Assembly: GCF_014839805.1 (NCBI RefSeq) | Contig: NC_051117.1 | Span: forward strand, 248,001 to 312,000 | Direction: 5' to 3' | Length of the DNA stretch: 64,000 bases | Origin: Manduca sexta | Lineage: Eukaryota > Arthropoda > Insecta > Lepidoptera > Sphingidae | Notes under the pieces: model-generated | What the model was told of the DNA's origin: nothing | The model's database searches: none | What the model saw: only the letters and a program-made list of their open reading frames with translations | Program-made: the position numbers and the translations under genes | Part shown: in pieces, positions 1-9,429 of the stretch | How positions within the stretch are numbered: the first letter of the stretch is position 1 | How the letters are laid out: every line of letters begins with the position of its first letter

Positions 1-775
1 CATCACGCTATACCCAATAGGAGCGGGGCAGTAATGGCTAATCTCAGGAACTACCGGTCCAAACTGAAAAATTATTTTTGTGTTGGATAGCCCTTTGTTC
101 GTGGAGTGCTATAGGCTATATATCATCACGCTATGACCAATAGGAGCGGAGCAGTAATGACTAATCTCAGGAACTACCGGTTCGAACTGAAAAATATTTT
201 TGTGTTGGATAGCTCTTTATTAGTGTAGTGCTATAGGCTATATATCATCACGCTATGACCAATAGGAGCGGAGCAGTAATGGCTAATCTCAGGAACTACC
301 GGTTCGAACTGAAAAATTATTTTTGTGTTGGATAGCTCTTTATTAGTGTAGTGCTATAGGCTATATATCATCACGCTATGACCAATAGGAGCGGAGCAGT
401 AATGGCTAATCTCAGGAACTACCGGTTCAAACTGAAAAATATTTTTGTGTTGGATAGTTCTTTGTTCGTGGAGTACTATGGGGTATATATCATCACGCTA
501 TGATCAATAGGAGCGGAGCAGTAATGGCTAATCTCAGGAACTATCAGATCGAACTGAAAAAAATATTTTTGTGTTGGATAGCACTTTGTTCCTGGAGTGC
601 TATAGGCTATATATCATCACGCTATGACTAATAGGAGCAGAGCAGTAATGGTTAATCTCAGGAATTACCGTGTTTGAATTGAAAAAATCTTTTTGTGTTG
701 GATAGCCCTTTGTTTCTGGAGTGCTATAGGCTATATATCATCACGCTATGACCAATCGGAGCGGAGCAGTAATGA
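1..775 (+). repeat. Tandem array, 122-124 bp unit, six full copies plus one partial
   Basis: The phrase CATCACGCTAT recurs at 1, 124, 246, 369, 491, 615 and 739, so the period is 122-124 bp. Each unit contains CTAATCTCAGGAACTACCGG, a run like TTTTTGTGTTGGATAG, and GGAGCGGAGCAGTAATG. The last unit runs directly into the Helitron 3' region, so the array is an internal minisatellite of the element. The related copy at 5827-6444 has two units. Confidence 0.92.
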
Positions 776-1003
776 AACATGTTGCAAAAACGGGGAAAAA
801 TTATTAGTTTTGAGAGCTTCCGTTGCGTGCGCTGCGTAAACGATTAAAGTTATGCAACAATGATGTATGACGGACCCAACGTATTAAGATGAAATTTGGT
901 ATGGAGACAGTTTGAGAGGCTCCCGGGAAACTACTGCTTTTATAACGGAAAACTTTAGCCTGAAAAACTTTATAACGCGGGCGGAGCCGCGGGCAAAAGC
1001 TAG
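1..1003 (+). mobile_element. Non-autonomous Helitron, 3' part, with internal tandem array
   Basis: The element ends in CTAG at 1000-1003 followed by a host T. A CGCGG/CCGCG hairpin lies about ten bases upstream, which is the Helitron 3' signature. The 5' end lies outside the window. The body after position 775 (GTTGCAAAAACGGGG, CTTCCGTTGCGTGCGCTGC) matches the complete minus-strand copy at 5827-6444. It differs from that copy by carrying many more copies of a ~122-bp internal unit. Confidence 0.85.
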
Positions 1004-1108
1004 TAAATTAAATAACTGCATATAGCATTATTCGTGTCATTCCCGTGTATTTAAATCCCGTGTAAAATCATTGAAAAATTATCAGTAATCACCTAGAACC
1101 AGACCGGC

Positions 1109-1124
1109 GGGAGGGGGGGGGGGG
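1109..1124 (+). repeat. G-rich homopolymer tract
   Basis: GGGA is followed by about twelve consecutive G, just beyond the Helitron end. It is a low-complexity tract with weak G-quadruplex potential. Homopolymer length may be an assembly estimate. Confidence 0.6.
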
Positions 1125-1440
1125 CGCACATGACCCTAATGACCCTTTAACCGTGTGTTTACATCGCATCAGTGCAAAACTGTTACTTATGTAATTTTTA
1201 TGTGGATGACAACAAATTCTGTAAATATTTATGGTAAAGTTATAATGTTAATATTAGGACGTTTTTTTACATAACTCATGAACTAATGAATTAATTTGGA
1301 TGAAATTTGAGAGTCGTATTGAATATTCCTGGATTATATGTATAGGGTACATGTTTGATTGCAGATTTGAACCCAGTAGCTCCCATTGAAGCAAAAATAG
1401 GACGCAAGTCTATCGCGAATAAATTTCACGGGCTAATATT

Positions 1441-1612
1441 ATAATATCAGCCTTTTATTATATACTGTTCCACTGCTGGGCACGGGCCTCCTGTACTTTT
1501 GAGAGGTATTAGGCCTTAGTCCACCATTACATACCCTCAAAGTTGTTATAGAGAACTTCTATGGTTCCTCATGATGTTTACTTTCATCGTTCAAGCAAGT
1601 GATAACTCACCC
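1441..1612 (-). mobile_element. tRNA-derived SINE, 5'-truncated
   Basis: The reverse complement of the common SINE tail is visible in order: ATATCAGCC, CTGCTGGGCACGGGCC, GAGGTATTAGGCCTTAGTCC, GAACTTCTATGGTTCCTC, then CAAGCAAGTGATAA. The tRNA-like head is missing. The Metulj/Bm1-like assignment is from memory of lepidopteran SINEs. Confidence 0.75.
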
Positions 1613-1785
1613 ACGGCATCCCCTGCTGTCTGTCGTAAGTGGCGATTATTTGGGGCTTAGACAGTCGCGTGCGAACAGTAGGGGCTACTCGCTCGACTAC
1701 AGCAACTCTGAGGTGGACGACAATGCGGGTAGTTGTTCTCTCAATGTCCTAGATTCCAAAGGCGTCCTTTAGCGTGTTAGCCCTC

Positions 1786-1890
1786 TCAATTATCGCCACT
1801 TATACTGAATAGAAAACTCAATATCACTGACCGATCCGGAATTTTAACCCATGACCTTAGAGCGGTGGCACCGCGCAATACAATTACGCT
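1786..1890 (-). mobile_element. Fragment of a second SINE family (tRNA-like head)
   Basis: On the minus strand this reads GCGGTGCCACCGCTCTAAGG, TCATGGGTTAAAATTCC (degenerate B box), then a segment ending in TCTATTCAGTATAAGTGGC. This resembles the head of a lepidopteran SINE family whose tails occur at 5098-5245 and 19800-19965. It is degenerate. Confidence 0.5.
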
Positions 1891-2250
1891 AGAAGCAGTC
1901 AAATTAGTTTTACCAATGTTTACGATTGCCAAATTTGTTTCAATACTTCACAAAACTTATGGCTTCCCGAACTTTATCAAGGCAATCATTGCTAAACTTC
2001 CAACAAAGTTTTAACCTTGTTTTAAAAGTGGAGCCTTGGCAGATTGCTAAATCGCCGCGGCTTGCAATAGGCTTAAATTATAGATTACTTCGAACTCCAT
2101 GGTTAGGCTTCGTCGCATTCGTTGCTTAACTTCTAAACTTTTTATAAGTTTCGAAATTCTGTAAGTGTTCTACGAAACTTATTGAATTGTTAAAAAGTAA
2201 AAAACTTCCATAAAATTCGTATAAATTACCATAAATTGCAAAATGTCTTT
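1891..2250. other. No gene recognised
   Basis: AT-rich sequence. A 67-codon open frame at 1926-2129 has no recognisable domain or splice context, and I do not call it. Confidence 0.5.
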
Positions 2251-2572
2251 AATACTATATAGTCTAGTCAAAATAGATAGAAAAAACCTGTGAGTTAGGA
2301 AAAATTCGCATAGAGCTGAAAATTGGTATAGACGTTAAATATATCATTACCAATAAAATGTCAAAAGTCCCCATCTATCCTATGTGTGCAAAAAAAATTA
2401 TTCAACTTTTGTCTGACCTATTTTTACGATAATACCTCCGGTTTCAGAGAAAAATAGGAAAAACCGGAATTTTTACCTTTGACCTTGAATAAAATTTTTG
2501 TCTCTACCAATTTTCAGTGAATGCGAATTTTTCCTAACTTAAATGTTAATTTGACTGGACTAATATAATATT
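2251..2572. mobile_element. Fold-back MITE
   Basis: The ends are imperfect inverted repeats. TATAGTCTAGTCAAA (from ~2257) pairs with TTTGACTGGACTAATATA (~2550). Inside, GAGTTAGGAAAAATTCGCAT (from ~2293) pairs with ATGCGAATTTTTCCTAACTT (~2521-2540). It contains no coding sequence. It lies downstream of the stop codon of the minus-strand gene, possibly within its 3' UTR. The superfamily is not determined. Confidence 0.65.
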
Positions 2573-2918
2573 TACGGCTGAAATCAATAGCATTCTAATT
2601 GCTAGATCCTTTGTTTCAATGCGAAAATAAACGAAACAAATCTCATATTCTATAAGCATGTCAAACTATTGCTCCATTAGCGATTAATCTAAAGATACTG
2701 ATGTCGAACTGCATTGTCTATTTCGTTCTTTAAGCAGTACAATGCTTATCCTGAGCAATGATGCTTACTCTCAGATCCATTAATACACTTACTACCACAT
2801 TCTTCAATGGGGAACTTAACAGTACTAAAACATATTTGGCGACAAAAATTTACTGCATAATAGTACTTAACCAGGCGGAATCTGTATACTACATCTTTTT
2901 TTTTTTGCCGTAACACTC

Positions 2919-3339
2919 TCAATGCAACTCCTCTTTAATCTGGCTTGGTAGTGGCACGCATTTACGGCACCGATTGTCGATGCTTGGCAAGTCACAGAGA
3001 ATCCTACTAATATTATAAATGCTGAAGTTGTGAGGATGGATGTATGTATGTTTGTTGCTCTTTCACGAAAAAACTACTGAACGGATTTGAATGAAACTTT
3101 ACAGTAATGTTGGTTATACATCAGAATAACACATAGGCTACAATTTATAATGATTTAATTACAATTTATGAAAAGTATATCCCGGAAACTTCACGCGGGA
3201 GAAGCCGCGAGCTAAAGCTAGTGAAATATAAATCTCTAGAATATATACCCATTAGAAGCAAGTGCAAATGCGAGACGTTTGCAAGGTCCGTTCGGAGGGT
3301 GTTCAGGGCGCCTTCGTCAGACCCTTTGCCGGTTATAAC
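2919..3339 (-). pseudogene. Terminal coding exon 4, interrupted by a Helitron at 3002-3221
   Basis: The acceptor is TTTCGCCAG|G, phase 0. The first part (3339-3222) encodes VITGKGSDEG... to ...YSRDLYF plus the first base of an Ile codon. The last part (3001-2919) finishes that codon and continues LCDLPSIDNRCRKCVPLP... to a TGA at 2919-2921. The two parts sum to 201 nt, exactly 67 codons, so the frame is preserved across the insertion point. The element lies on the opposite strand and introduces an in-frame stop at 3166-3168. A cryptic splice from GTATAT (3248) to an AG at the Helitron edge would remove most of the element but shift the frame. Confidence 0.78.
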
Positions 3340-6300
3340 CTGGCGAAAGTTTGTGTTTATGACTACATGATTGATTGTATACGAAAGCAAATACACTTTC
3401 ACTAACTGCTAACGAAAGTTAGCGTCAGGCTGGCATTTCGAAAAGCTAATGAAGCGTAATTTAGTTATACACAAATATGCCTTCATCAAAGTTTTTTTTA
3501 TAGAGGCACAGCTATATAGTATTAGTGAAATCAATTTCAGAAGTGGAGCAACTCTAGTAATAATTCTAGGCAGATGCGCAACAAATGTAAGTAGTTGTTA
3601 TGGAGTCTATCGCCATATTGGGCATATATTACAAAACCGAGCAACGTTGTCTTTTTTAAATCCAAAACACATTTTCTTTTGCTTGACAAGAATCTAGGAC
3701 CTTAAAGTTTACAACTCACGGGTGCCACGACAATGGCAACTATATTAAGGAGTTAAGAGCTCCAGATTCTGAGTTAGAGGAGTTGGTAGGAGGACGGTAT
3801 AACCGTAGCCTGCCATTAGACTTATGTTACGTTGACTAATAGTGTTGTTACTTACCTCGTCGTAGTCAGGAGTGCGCACCACGTTCGGCGGCGCCTTAGT
3901 CACCACTCGTCCATATGCCTCACGTGGTACCGTCGGATATTGGTATCTGAACCTGGGTACAATTGTATTCATTACTAATCCGTTTGGCGATTGAAGGAAG
4001 AATAAAAAATTGGGGGAAGATATGCACTGAATGGTTGATTGCAGGAAGAAAACAAATGATTTTTTTTAAAGAAGATATGAACCGAAAGAATGTTGGTTTA
4101 TGATGGGAGATAAAATTGCTTCAAACCAGTGAAATGATTGTAGGCCGATAATATTAAATACATATTTAATTAGTGATCTATTTAATCAATTATTAATCTC
4201 TTACGTCAAATTAATAAATGAAAACGTAAAATATAGTATTAACATTCTTAATACACAAAAAATGATTTATAAAGTGATAATCGGTTATAGCTTAGAACAG
4301 CGTCGTCTCTTTCGTACCTATTTGATGTTCCATCATGACTTGAAGATTTACTGTCTATAGCTCGAGGTTATTTTACAACTTATTACTAAACTTCACAATT
4401 CGATGGGTTTTCATTTATTTTATTCCTAATTCGCGTATGTTCCTTACCTGGGCGCGGCTCGTGGCAGCGCTGTGTAGACTGGCCACTCGTTGTACATCAG
4501 CGGGTCGCGGTACGAGCTCACTTCGTTCATTATCTCCGGTGCCCGGGCTTGTCGCTTCGAGAATCTGTTCACAGTAATAACACAATTATCGCTTAGCATC
4601 TATACATATATTTTTATACACACAGAGGAAGTTGGTGGTGTGATGCCCCCGTTCCTCGGAAAGCACGTAAAGCCGTTGGTTCTGATCTCTCTCCGGTCAT
4701 GTCGGATTGCCGTCTCATCGGACTATGAGAGTGAAGGAACAGAGAGTTCACCTGTGTATTGTGCACACACTTGTACACTATAATATCTCCTACGTGGCTG
4801 ATTCTGATGAGGTTGGCAGCCGTGGCCGCAATTTGGCTAGGAGGGAATGATACATATAATATAATAATATTTTTTTCTGCAATAGTCCCTGCACCTTGCA
4901 AGCTTTGGTTGTATTTCCTCCATAAGTACAGACAGAGGAAGTACTTGCGAGGTGTATAAACCCCAACTAGAGTAATGTATCTTAAAGGGGCCTCTACGTG
5001 TTGGACCCATGTCCTCACGCAAGCCTTCCAAATTCACAAGGGACCGTATTGCCGCTGTTGGTATAAAAGAAGAAGCTCGTATTGTTAGCGTATGTGATTA
5101 TTTAGGTACTTGATATGGCGATAGTCTCGCTCCCTATCACATCATAGGACAGAATACGAGCCGCAGAAATTGTACCAGTTGCACCTCTGCCTTACCCTTC
5201 GGGAATAAAGACATGTGCGTGTTAATTAGGTCCTTTATTATAGCACAAAATAGTACGCCAACTTACATTCTGTTACAAATGTAGCATCGATTTTAATAAT
5301 AGGACTATCCTGGGGCCTATTACTATCCCAATACCGGGACCGACCCTATTCACAATATTTTAATTAATGTAACATCTTTTGAACAATGGAATAATAACAA
5401 GAAATAAATACTTCAATACCTTGTATTTTACCGTATATTATCTAGATTCCACATTGAAAATTTACACTGCTGTATGGGTTAAGCTGTATAGGAAGAAGAT
5501 GGGTGAGGGTTCATTTTTGGTACAATACTATACAGGATCATTTTGACATTGTACTATATAATTATTTACTTGGAAATAACACTACAGTAGGTTACTTGAG
5601 CCGTGGATGTAAAAAAGTCTAAGTTTAGAACAAAATAAATATTTTTAATAAAAGGTAATTTTAAATTTTATGTGCCCTAATTACACTACAGTGCTCTAAT
5701 ACGTCGCAGCGGCAACGTCATACTTTCAGTCAGAAATATACTCACGCACACGCCATATCAGCATTAAACTGCAAAATGATCAAGATCAGAAACCTAAAAC
5801 CAGGATTTTAATGAAAATATTCGTTACTAGCTTTTGCTCGCGGCTCCGCCCGCGTTATAAAGTTTTTCAGGCTAAAGTTTTCCGTTATAAAAGCAGTAGT
5901 TTCCCGGGAGCCTCTCAAACTGTCTCCATACCAAATTTCATCTTAATACGTTGGGTAGTTTTTGAGTTTAACACGTTCAGGCAGACAGATGCAGCGGGGG
6001 ACTTTGTTTTATAATATATTTTTTAGAACTTTTAAGAGGAATAATCCCGTCATACATCATTGTTGCATAACTTTAATCGTTTACGCAGCGCACGCAACGG
6101 AAGCTCTCAAAACTAATAATTTTTCCCCGTTTTTGCAACATGTTTCATTACTGCTCCGCTCCGATTGGTCATAGCGTGATGATATATAGTCTATAGCACT
6201 CCAGGAACAAAGGGCTATCCAACATAAAAATATTTTTTTCAGTTCGAACCGATAGTTCCTGAGATTAGCCATTACTGAACCGTTCCTATTGGGTATAGCG

Positions 6301-8877
6301 TGATGATATATAGCCTATAGCACTCCACAAACAAAGGGCTATCCAACACAAAAAGAATTTTTCAGTTTAAACCAGTAGTTTCTGAGATTAGAGCGTTCAA
6401 ACAAACAAACTCTTCAGCTTTATATAATAGTATAGAGTATAGATGTCGCAGTAGTCAAAGTTGCGTTAATGATGAAATGTGTATTCGTCTGCCAAGTTTG
6501 AATTTCCCGCCCTCCAAATTCGCCGCCCGGGGCACGGGCCCTGGCTTGCCCCCCCCTCCCCCCTAGATCCGGGGCTGACTGAGAGTGTTATAAACGTAAG
6601 AGTAGACAAATATAATGAGAAAGCTTCGAACTGCTATGCTATCGGGAGCTACAGGTGTTATTGTGAGTCAACCATAAAAGATAGACATATGCTGTCGTGG
6701 GATATTTTTTATATAATTTTAAGGCGAACATTTCCGTCAGACATGATTTCTGTGTAGCTATAACCATTAAGGTTGTACACGCGGCGGAAGCTTAAAAAAT
6801 GGAGTAACTTCTCCCGTTTTCCCAACATTTCCCTTCACTGCTCTGCTCCTATTAATTGTAGCGTGATGAAAAGTATACTATAACCAGCACAGGAGTATGA
6901 CAAATAATTGTACCAAGTTTTGTTAAAATCCGTCGAGTAGTTTTTGTTTCTATAACGGTTATACAGACAGACAGACAGACAAAAATTTTACTAATTGCAT
7001 TTTTGGCATCAGTATCGATCCCTAATCACCCCCTGATAGTTATTTTGGAAATATATTTCATGTACAGAATTGACCTCTCTACAGATTTATTATAAGTATA
7101 GATTAATGGATGATTTTTGGCACAATCTCAGCAAAGGTAAAGACGAGTATGTGGTTTAATTAAGTAACGCAGTGTTCAAATGACTTTGTATTTATTTTAT
7201 AACATTTAATTTTAAACTAGTAATTTTTTATTCCAATAATTATTTTTCTTAACTTTCTTTATATTTCGGCGAATATTAGTGTCTCAAAATCTTGATAAAA
7301 TCTCGGTCAACCTCAGTTAAAGTTAAAGGCTTTATCTACAGTCTCGTAGTATTTTATGGGTAGTTTGTAACTGACCGCATAAAATCCATTTTGGGATTCT
7401 TTTGCACAATTTTTAGATGCATTCGGGTAATGTGGGGTGATATGTAATATCTTTTTATGGCCTCCGACAGTGTGGATCAGAAAAATGAAGTTATATAATA
7501 TTTTATGCTTTTGTATTTTAGTAGACTTATTTATGTAGAGCTGAACTATGATATGAATATCTTTTGTTTACCAGCCACTATACTATCGACAGGAGCTAGA
7601 AATGAGTTGGAAATAGTGAATTATCATTTCTATCATTATTAATTTCTATTCCATAAGAGTATTAGAATACAAACAGCCTATTTAGGTCAATATTTAAGAC
7701 TTCTAAAATAAAATATATATTTTCTACATCAAAGAAAAGATTGGACAAAGGATTTATTAATATTTTCTATAAAGACATCAAACAAAATAATGAATTTTAT
7801 CGTTATACGGAACGATGGGCGTTCGAAGACCTTAGACTATCTTAATATTATAAATGTGAAGGTTTGTGAAAACGTGTGGAATTTTGACGTTAGAAAAAAA
7901 GACGGTGGTGAAAGATTTTGACCATGCTTTGAACAGCGGCGGATTTAATCGATGTGTGGCCTTGGGAGGTGAAAAAAAAGTCTCCGATTGCAAAATAGAT
8001 TGTGGTGATCTAAAAATACCGCAAGAAGGCCTTGTAAGCGTGAGGGCCCAGGAGCTTACCCGGTCCTCCCTTAAGGCCATTGGCTTTGAATTAACATCGA
8101 CAATTTTGTCCCGGAAACAATACAGCGAGACTTTTATTTCACCTAAGATTCTTTACGCAGACGGATCCGCGAGCGACGCCTAGTCAAACAAGTATTTCGA
8201 AATGGTTTGATTTCATATTATGTTAACAGCGGAAGGGAAAGCTGAAACATTTTCCCCTAAATTATGGTTAAACTTTTAAAGTATTGCTTAATTCGTTGTA
8301 ATGGTGAAATGGTTATTGAAGTAAACTCCATTAAGTAAATACCCTTTATGGAAGAGAATGGGAATTGGGGTGAGTGGATTCTTCCAAGTTTGGTTCATCC
8401 CATGATATGATAGGAGCGAGTCTATCGCCATAGGCACCAAACTGCGAGCTGATACTGAGAAAACCACAATATATATAACACATTTTTCAGGTCCTGATTA
8501 TATTTTGTTAGTTAAACTAAAATTTTAACGTGGAGCATAGAGTATCTGGATCCTGGAATGTGGCATACACTATTGACCAATCCAACAGGCCGGCATAATT
8601 GTGTCAACTGCCGAGGGGTAATCATCTCTTGTTAGTCGACATTCTAGTGGACCCCACTTATCATTAGGTCCAGTAGGGCAATTTTGCTGTGCCCGTACAA
8701 AAAAATACTCACCGCCACATAGCCTTCAGCTGGTCACATGTCGGTTCGTCGGTTTTCCCGATGTCTCGGTCACGAACACGCGCTGGTCGCGGCGACAGCA
8801 GTGCCTCCTGGTCGATGCGCTGGGCCGACACAGCACAAGCGAGTAGCAACACGCTCCATACGCACAGTGACCCCATC
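2919..8877 (-). CDS. Small secreted precursor-like protein, four coding exons, last exon split by a Helitron
   Basis: I do not recognise the family. Coding exons are 8877-8713, 4564-4448, 3952-3856 and 3339-2919. Introns of about 4.1 kb, 495 bp and 516 bp all have GT-AG ends, and phases agree at each junction (2, 2, 0). Ignoring the 220-bp Helitron at 3002-3221, the frame gives 192 residues. These comprise a signal peptide (MGSLCVWSVLLLACAVSA, cleavage predicted before QR), a Lys-Arg dibasic site at residues 58-59 (WRFSKR), an NVS sequon at 147-149, and four mature cysteines at 47, 168, 177 and 180, enough for two disulfides. Signal peptide plus dibasic site suggests a secreted, perhaps processed, neuropeptide-like or growth-factor-like precursor (inference). 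As sequenced, the frame enters the Helitron after residue 165, adds 18 element-encoded residues and stops at 3166. This allele may therefore be a pseudogene. Confidence 0.8.
3002..3221 (+). mobile_element. Short non-autonomous Helitron inserted in a coding exon
   Basis: It begins TCCTACTAATATTATAAATG after host A 3001. It ends in a CGCGG/CCGCG hairpin and CTAG (3218-3221) before host T 3222. The A|T target with no target-site duplication is standard Helitron behaviour. At 220 bp it has no coding capacity of its own. It is a shorter relative of the copy at 10251-10695. Confidence 0.92.
3340..3855 (-). other. Intron 3 of the secreted-protein gene
   Basis: It runs from the GTAAGT donor (3855-3850) to the CGCCAG acceptor. 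An 82-codon plus-strand frame at 3449-3697 lies inside it and has no support as a gene. Confidence 0.7.
3856..3952 (-). CDS. Coding exon 3
   Basis: The acceptor TGTACCCAG|G completes an AGG Arg codon started in exon 2. The donor is GACGAG|GTAAGT, close to consensus. It encodes 32 residues, beginning FRYQYPTVPREAYGRV and ending NVVRTPDYDE. It is rich in Pro, Arg and Tyr with no recognised fold. Confidence 0.85.
4448..4564 (-). CDS. Coding exon 2: dibasic site region
   Basis: The acceptor is GTGAACAG|A and the donor CCCAG|GTAAGG. The 117-nt exon is one base, 38 codons, two bases. It starts FSKRQARAPEIMNEV and contains SSYRDPLMYNEWPVYTALP. Only one other frame is open across the exon, and this one alone is phase-compatible with both neighbours. 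Confidence 0.85.
4620..4850 (+). mobile_element. Interspersed repeat E, probable non-LTR retrotransposon 3' end
   Basis: Landmarks are GAAGTTGGTGGTGTGATGCC, CACGTAAAGCCGTTGGTTCT, TCTCTCTCCGGTCATGTCGG, GTGCACACACTTGTACAC and TGGCTAGGAGGGAATG. The same series recurs at 44485-44715, and its edge forms the end of the block at 39692. Classification as a LINE 3' UTR is inference. Confidence 0.7.
5098..5245 (+). mobile_element. SINE fragment, second family (tail)
   Basis: TGATATGGCGATAGTCTCGC, CCTATCACATCATAGGACAG, GTTGCACCTCTGCC and TTCGGGAATAAAG are the ordered landmarks of this SINE tail, also seen at 19800-19965. The 5' end is missing. Confidence 0.65.
5827..6444 (-). mobile_element. Complete non-autonomous Helitron
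   Basis: On the minus strand it starts A|TCTATACTCTATACTATT at 6444. It runs through (GTTT)n GAACGC and two ~122-bp internal units, then ends in the CGCGG...CCGCG hairpin and CTAG next to host T (plus-strand A 5826). This is the reference for interpreting the expanded array at 1-1003. Confidence 0.88.
6780..7106 (-). mobile_element. Degenerate Helitron-related / LINE-tail-like element
   Basis: CACTGCTCTGCTCCTATTAA and GTAGCGTGATG echo the internal Helitron unit in reverse. They are followed by AAAATCCGTCGAGTAGTTTT, a CAGACAGACAGACAGAC run, GGCATCAGTATCGATC and TTATTATAAGTATAGAT. The second half is a widespread lepidopteran dispersed sequence. Its boundaries and class are uncertain. Confidence 0.5.
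7840..8183 (+). mobile_element. Non-autonomous Helitron with unrelated interior
   Basis: Host A 7839 is followed by TCTTAATATTATAAATGTG. The 3' end is GCGGATCCGC-type hairpin sequence and CTAG (8180-8183) before T 8184. The interior (7890-8150) does not match the other copies here. It holds a 105-codon open frame (7866-8183) with no recognised domain, possibly captured sequence. Confidence 0.75.
8398..8480 (-). mobile_element. SINE fragment, second family
   Basis: The reverse complement reads TATCGCC-rich sequence matching the GGCGATAGACTCGCTCCTAT region of the family, flanked by an AG-rich head remnant (GCTGATACTGAGAAAA on plus). It is short and degenerate. Confidence 0.5.
8540..8698 (-). 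mobile_element. Dispersed repeat B
   Basis: CCAACAGGCCGGCATAATTG, GTCAACTGCCGAGGGGTAAT and AGTCGACATTCTAGTGGACC are landmarks shared with copies near 10.9, 29.0, 33.2, 42.6 and (inverted) 43.1 and 51.1 kb. It ends only a few bases from the exon 1 donor. The class is uncertain; non-LTR 3' end or SINE-like. Confidence 0.7.
8713..8877 (-). CDS. Coding exon 1: signal peptide and N-terminus
   Basis: The ATG at 8876 is preceded by an acceptor (TTCTTCCCCAG|G), so at least one untranslated exon lies further upstream. The exon encodes 54 codons plus two bases. A hydrophobic signal peptide (SVLLLACAVSA) is followed by an Arg/Asp-rich stretch ending PTCDQLKAMW. The donor is GTGAGT. The split codon CG|A gives Arg with exon 2. 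GC content is well above the surroundings, as expected of coding DNA. Confidence 0.85.
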
Positions 8878-8896
8878 CTGGGGAAGAAATTAGTAT

Positions 8897-9198
8897 AATA
8901 ATATCAGCCCTGTATTATATACTGTCCCACTGTTGGGCACGGGCCTCCTCTACTACTGAGAGGGATTAGGCCTTAGTCCACCACGCTGGCCTAGTGCGGG
9001 TTGGTAGACTTCACTCATCCTCGAAAATTCCTAATAGAGAATTTCTCAGGTATGCAGGTTTCCTCACGATATTTTCCTTCACGATTAAAGCAAGCGATAA
9101 TTCACAAAGAATACACAAATATTTTTTTAGAAATTTGAACCTGCTGACATTCGTCTCGGCAGTCCGTTCCACAACCAACTAGGCTGTCGCCGCTTTTT
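8897..9198 (-). mobile_element. Full-length tRNA-derived SINE abutting a splice acceptor
   Basis: The head (on minus, GCGGCGACAGCCTAGTTGG, an A box) is at 9198-9180 and the tail CAGGGCTGATATTATTA at ~8897. It is in the same orientation as the gene. Its 3' tail ends about 15-20 bp upstream of the acceptor of coding exon 1. Confidence 0.88.
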
Positions 9199-9221
9199 GA
9201 AATTAATAGTAAAATTAAAAA

Positions 9222-9418
9222 TCTAAACCAATATATAAAGCTGAGGAGTTTGAACGCGCTAATCTCAGGAACTATTAAAACGTTTTTAATTTTTTTTAGT
9301 AAGTAAGCTACATTACTCCTAAGTACTATAGGCTACTTTTTATCCCGGGAAAATATAAAGTGGGACTTTGGGATCCCGGAAAAAAATCTCATGCAGACAG
9401 AGTCTCGAGTAAAAGTTA
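9222..9418 (+). mobile_element. Degenerate Helitron
   Basis: It starts A|TCTAAACCAATATATAAAGC, then GAGTTTGAACGCGC, CTAATCTCAGGAACTA, GGCTACTTTTTATCCCGGG and a decayed hairpin with GAGTAAAAGTTA in place of the usual CTAG terminus. Confidence 0.65.
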
Positions 9419-9429
9419 TTTGTTTATAT

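Larger units (their letters stand above)
4565..8712 (-). other. Intron 1 of the secreted-protein gene, mostly mobile elements
   Basis: This ~4.1-kb intron contains a LINE-type repeat (4620-4850), SINE fragments (5098-5245, 8398-8480), three Helitron-related elements (5827-6444, ~6780-7106, 7840-8183) and a dispersed repeat (8540-8698). The phase of exons 1 and 2 fits without any intermediate exon. Confidence 0.7.

Noticed and set aside
1..775. Regular repeats resembling a CRISPR array
   Set aside because: The 122-124-bp units are continuous tandem copies with no short repeat/spacer alternation, and they lie inside a Helitron in a eukaryotic genome.
4614..5018. 134-codon minus-strand frame
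   Set aside because: It lies antisense within interspersed repeat E and intron 1.
8897..9198. tRNA genes suggested by A and B boxes in GCGGCGATAGCCTAGTTGG-type sequences
   Set aside because: These are heads of SINEs with the same downstream body and tail at many loci; no mature tRNA cloverleaf is present.
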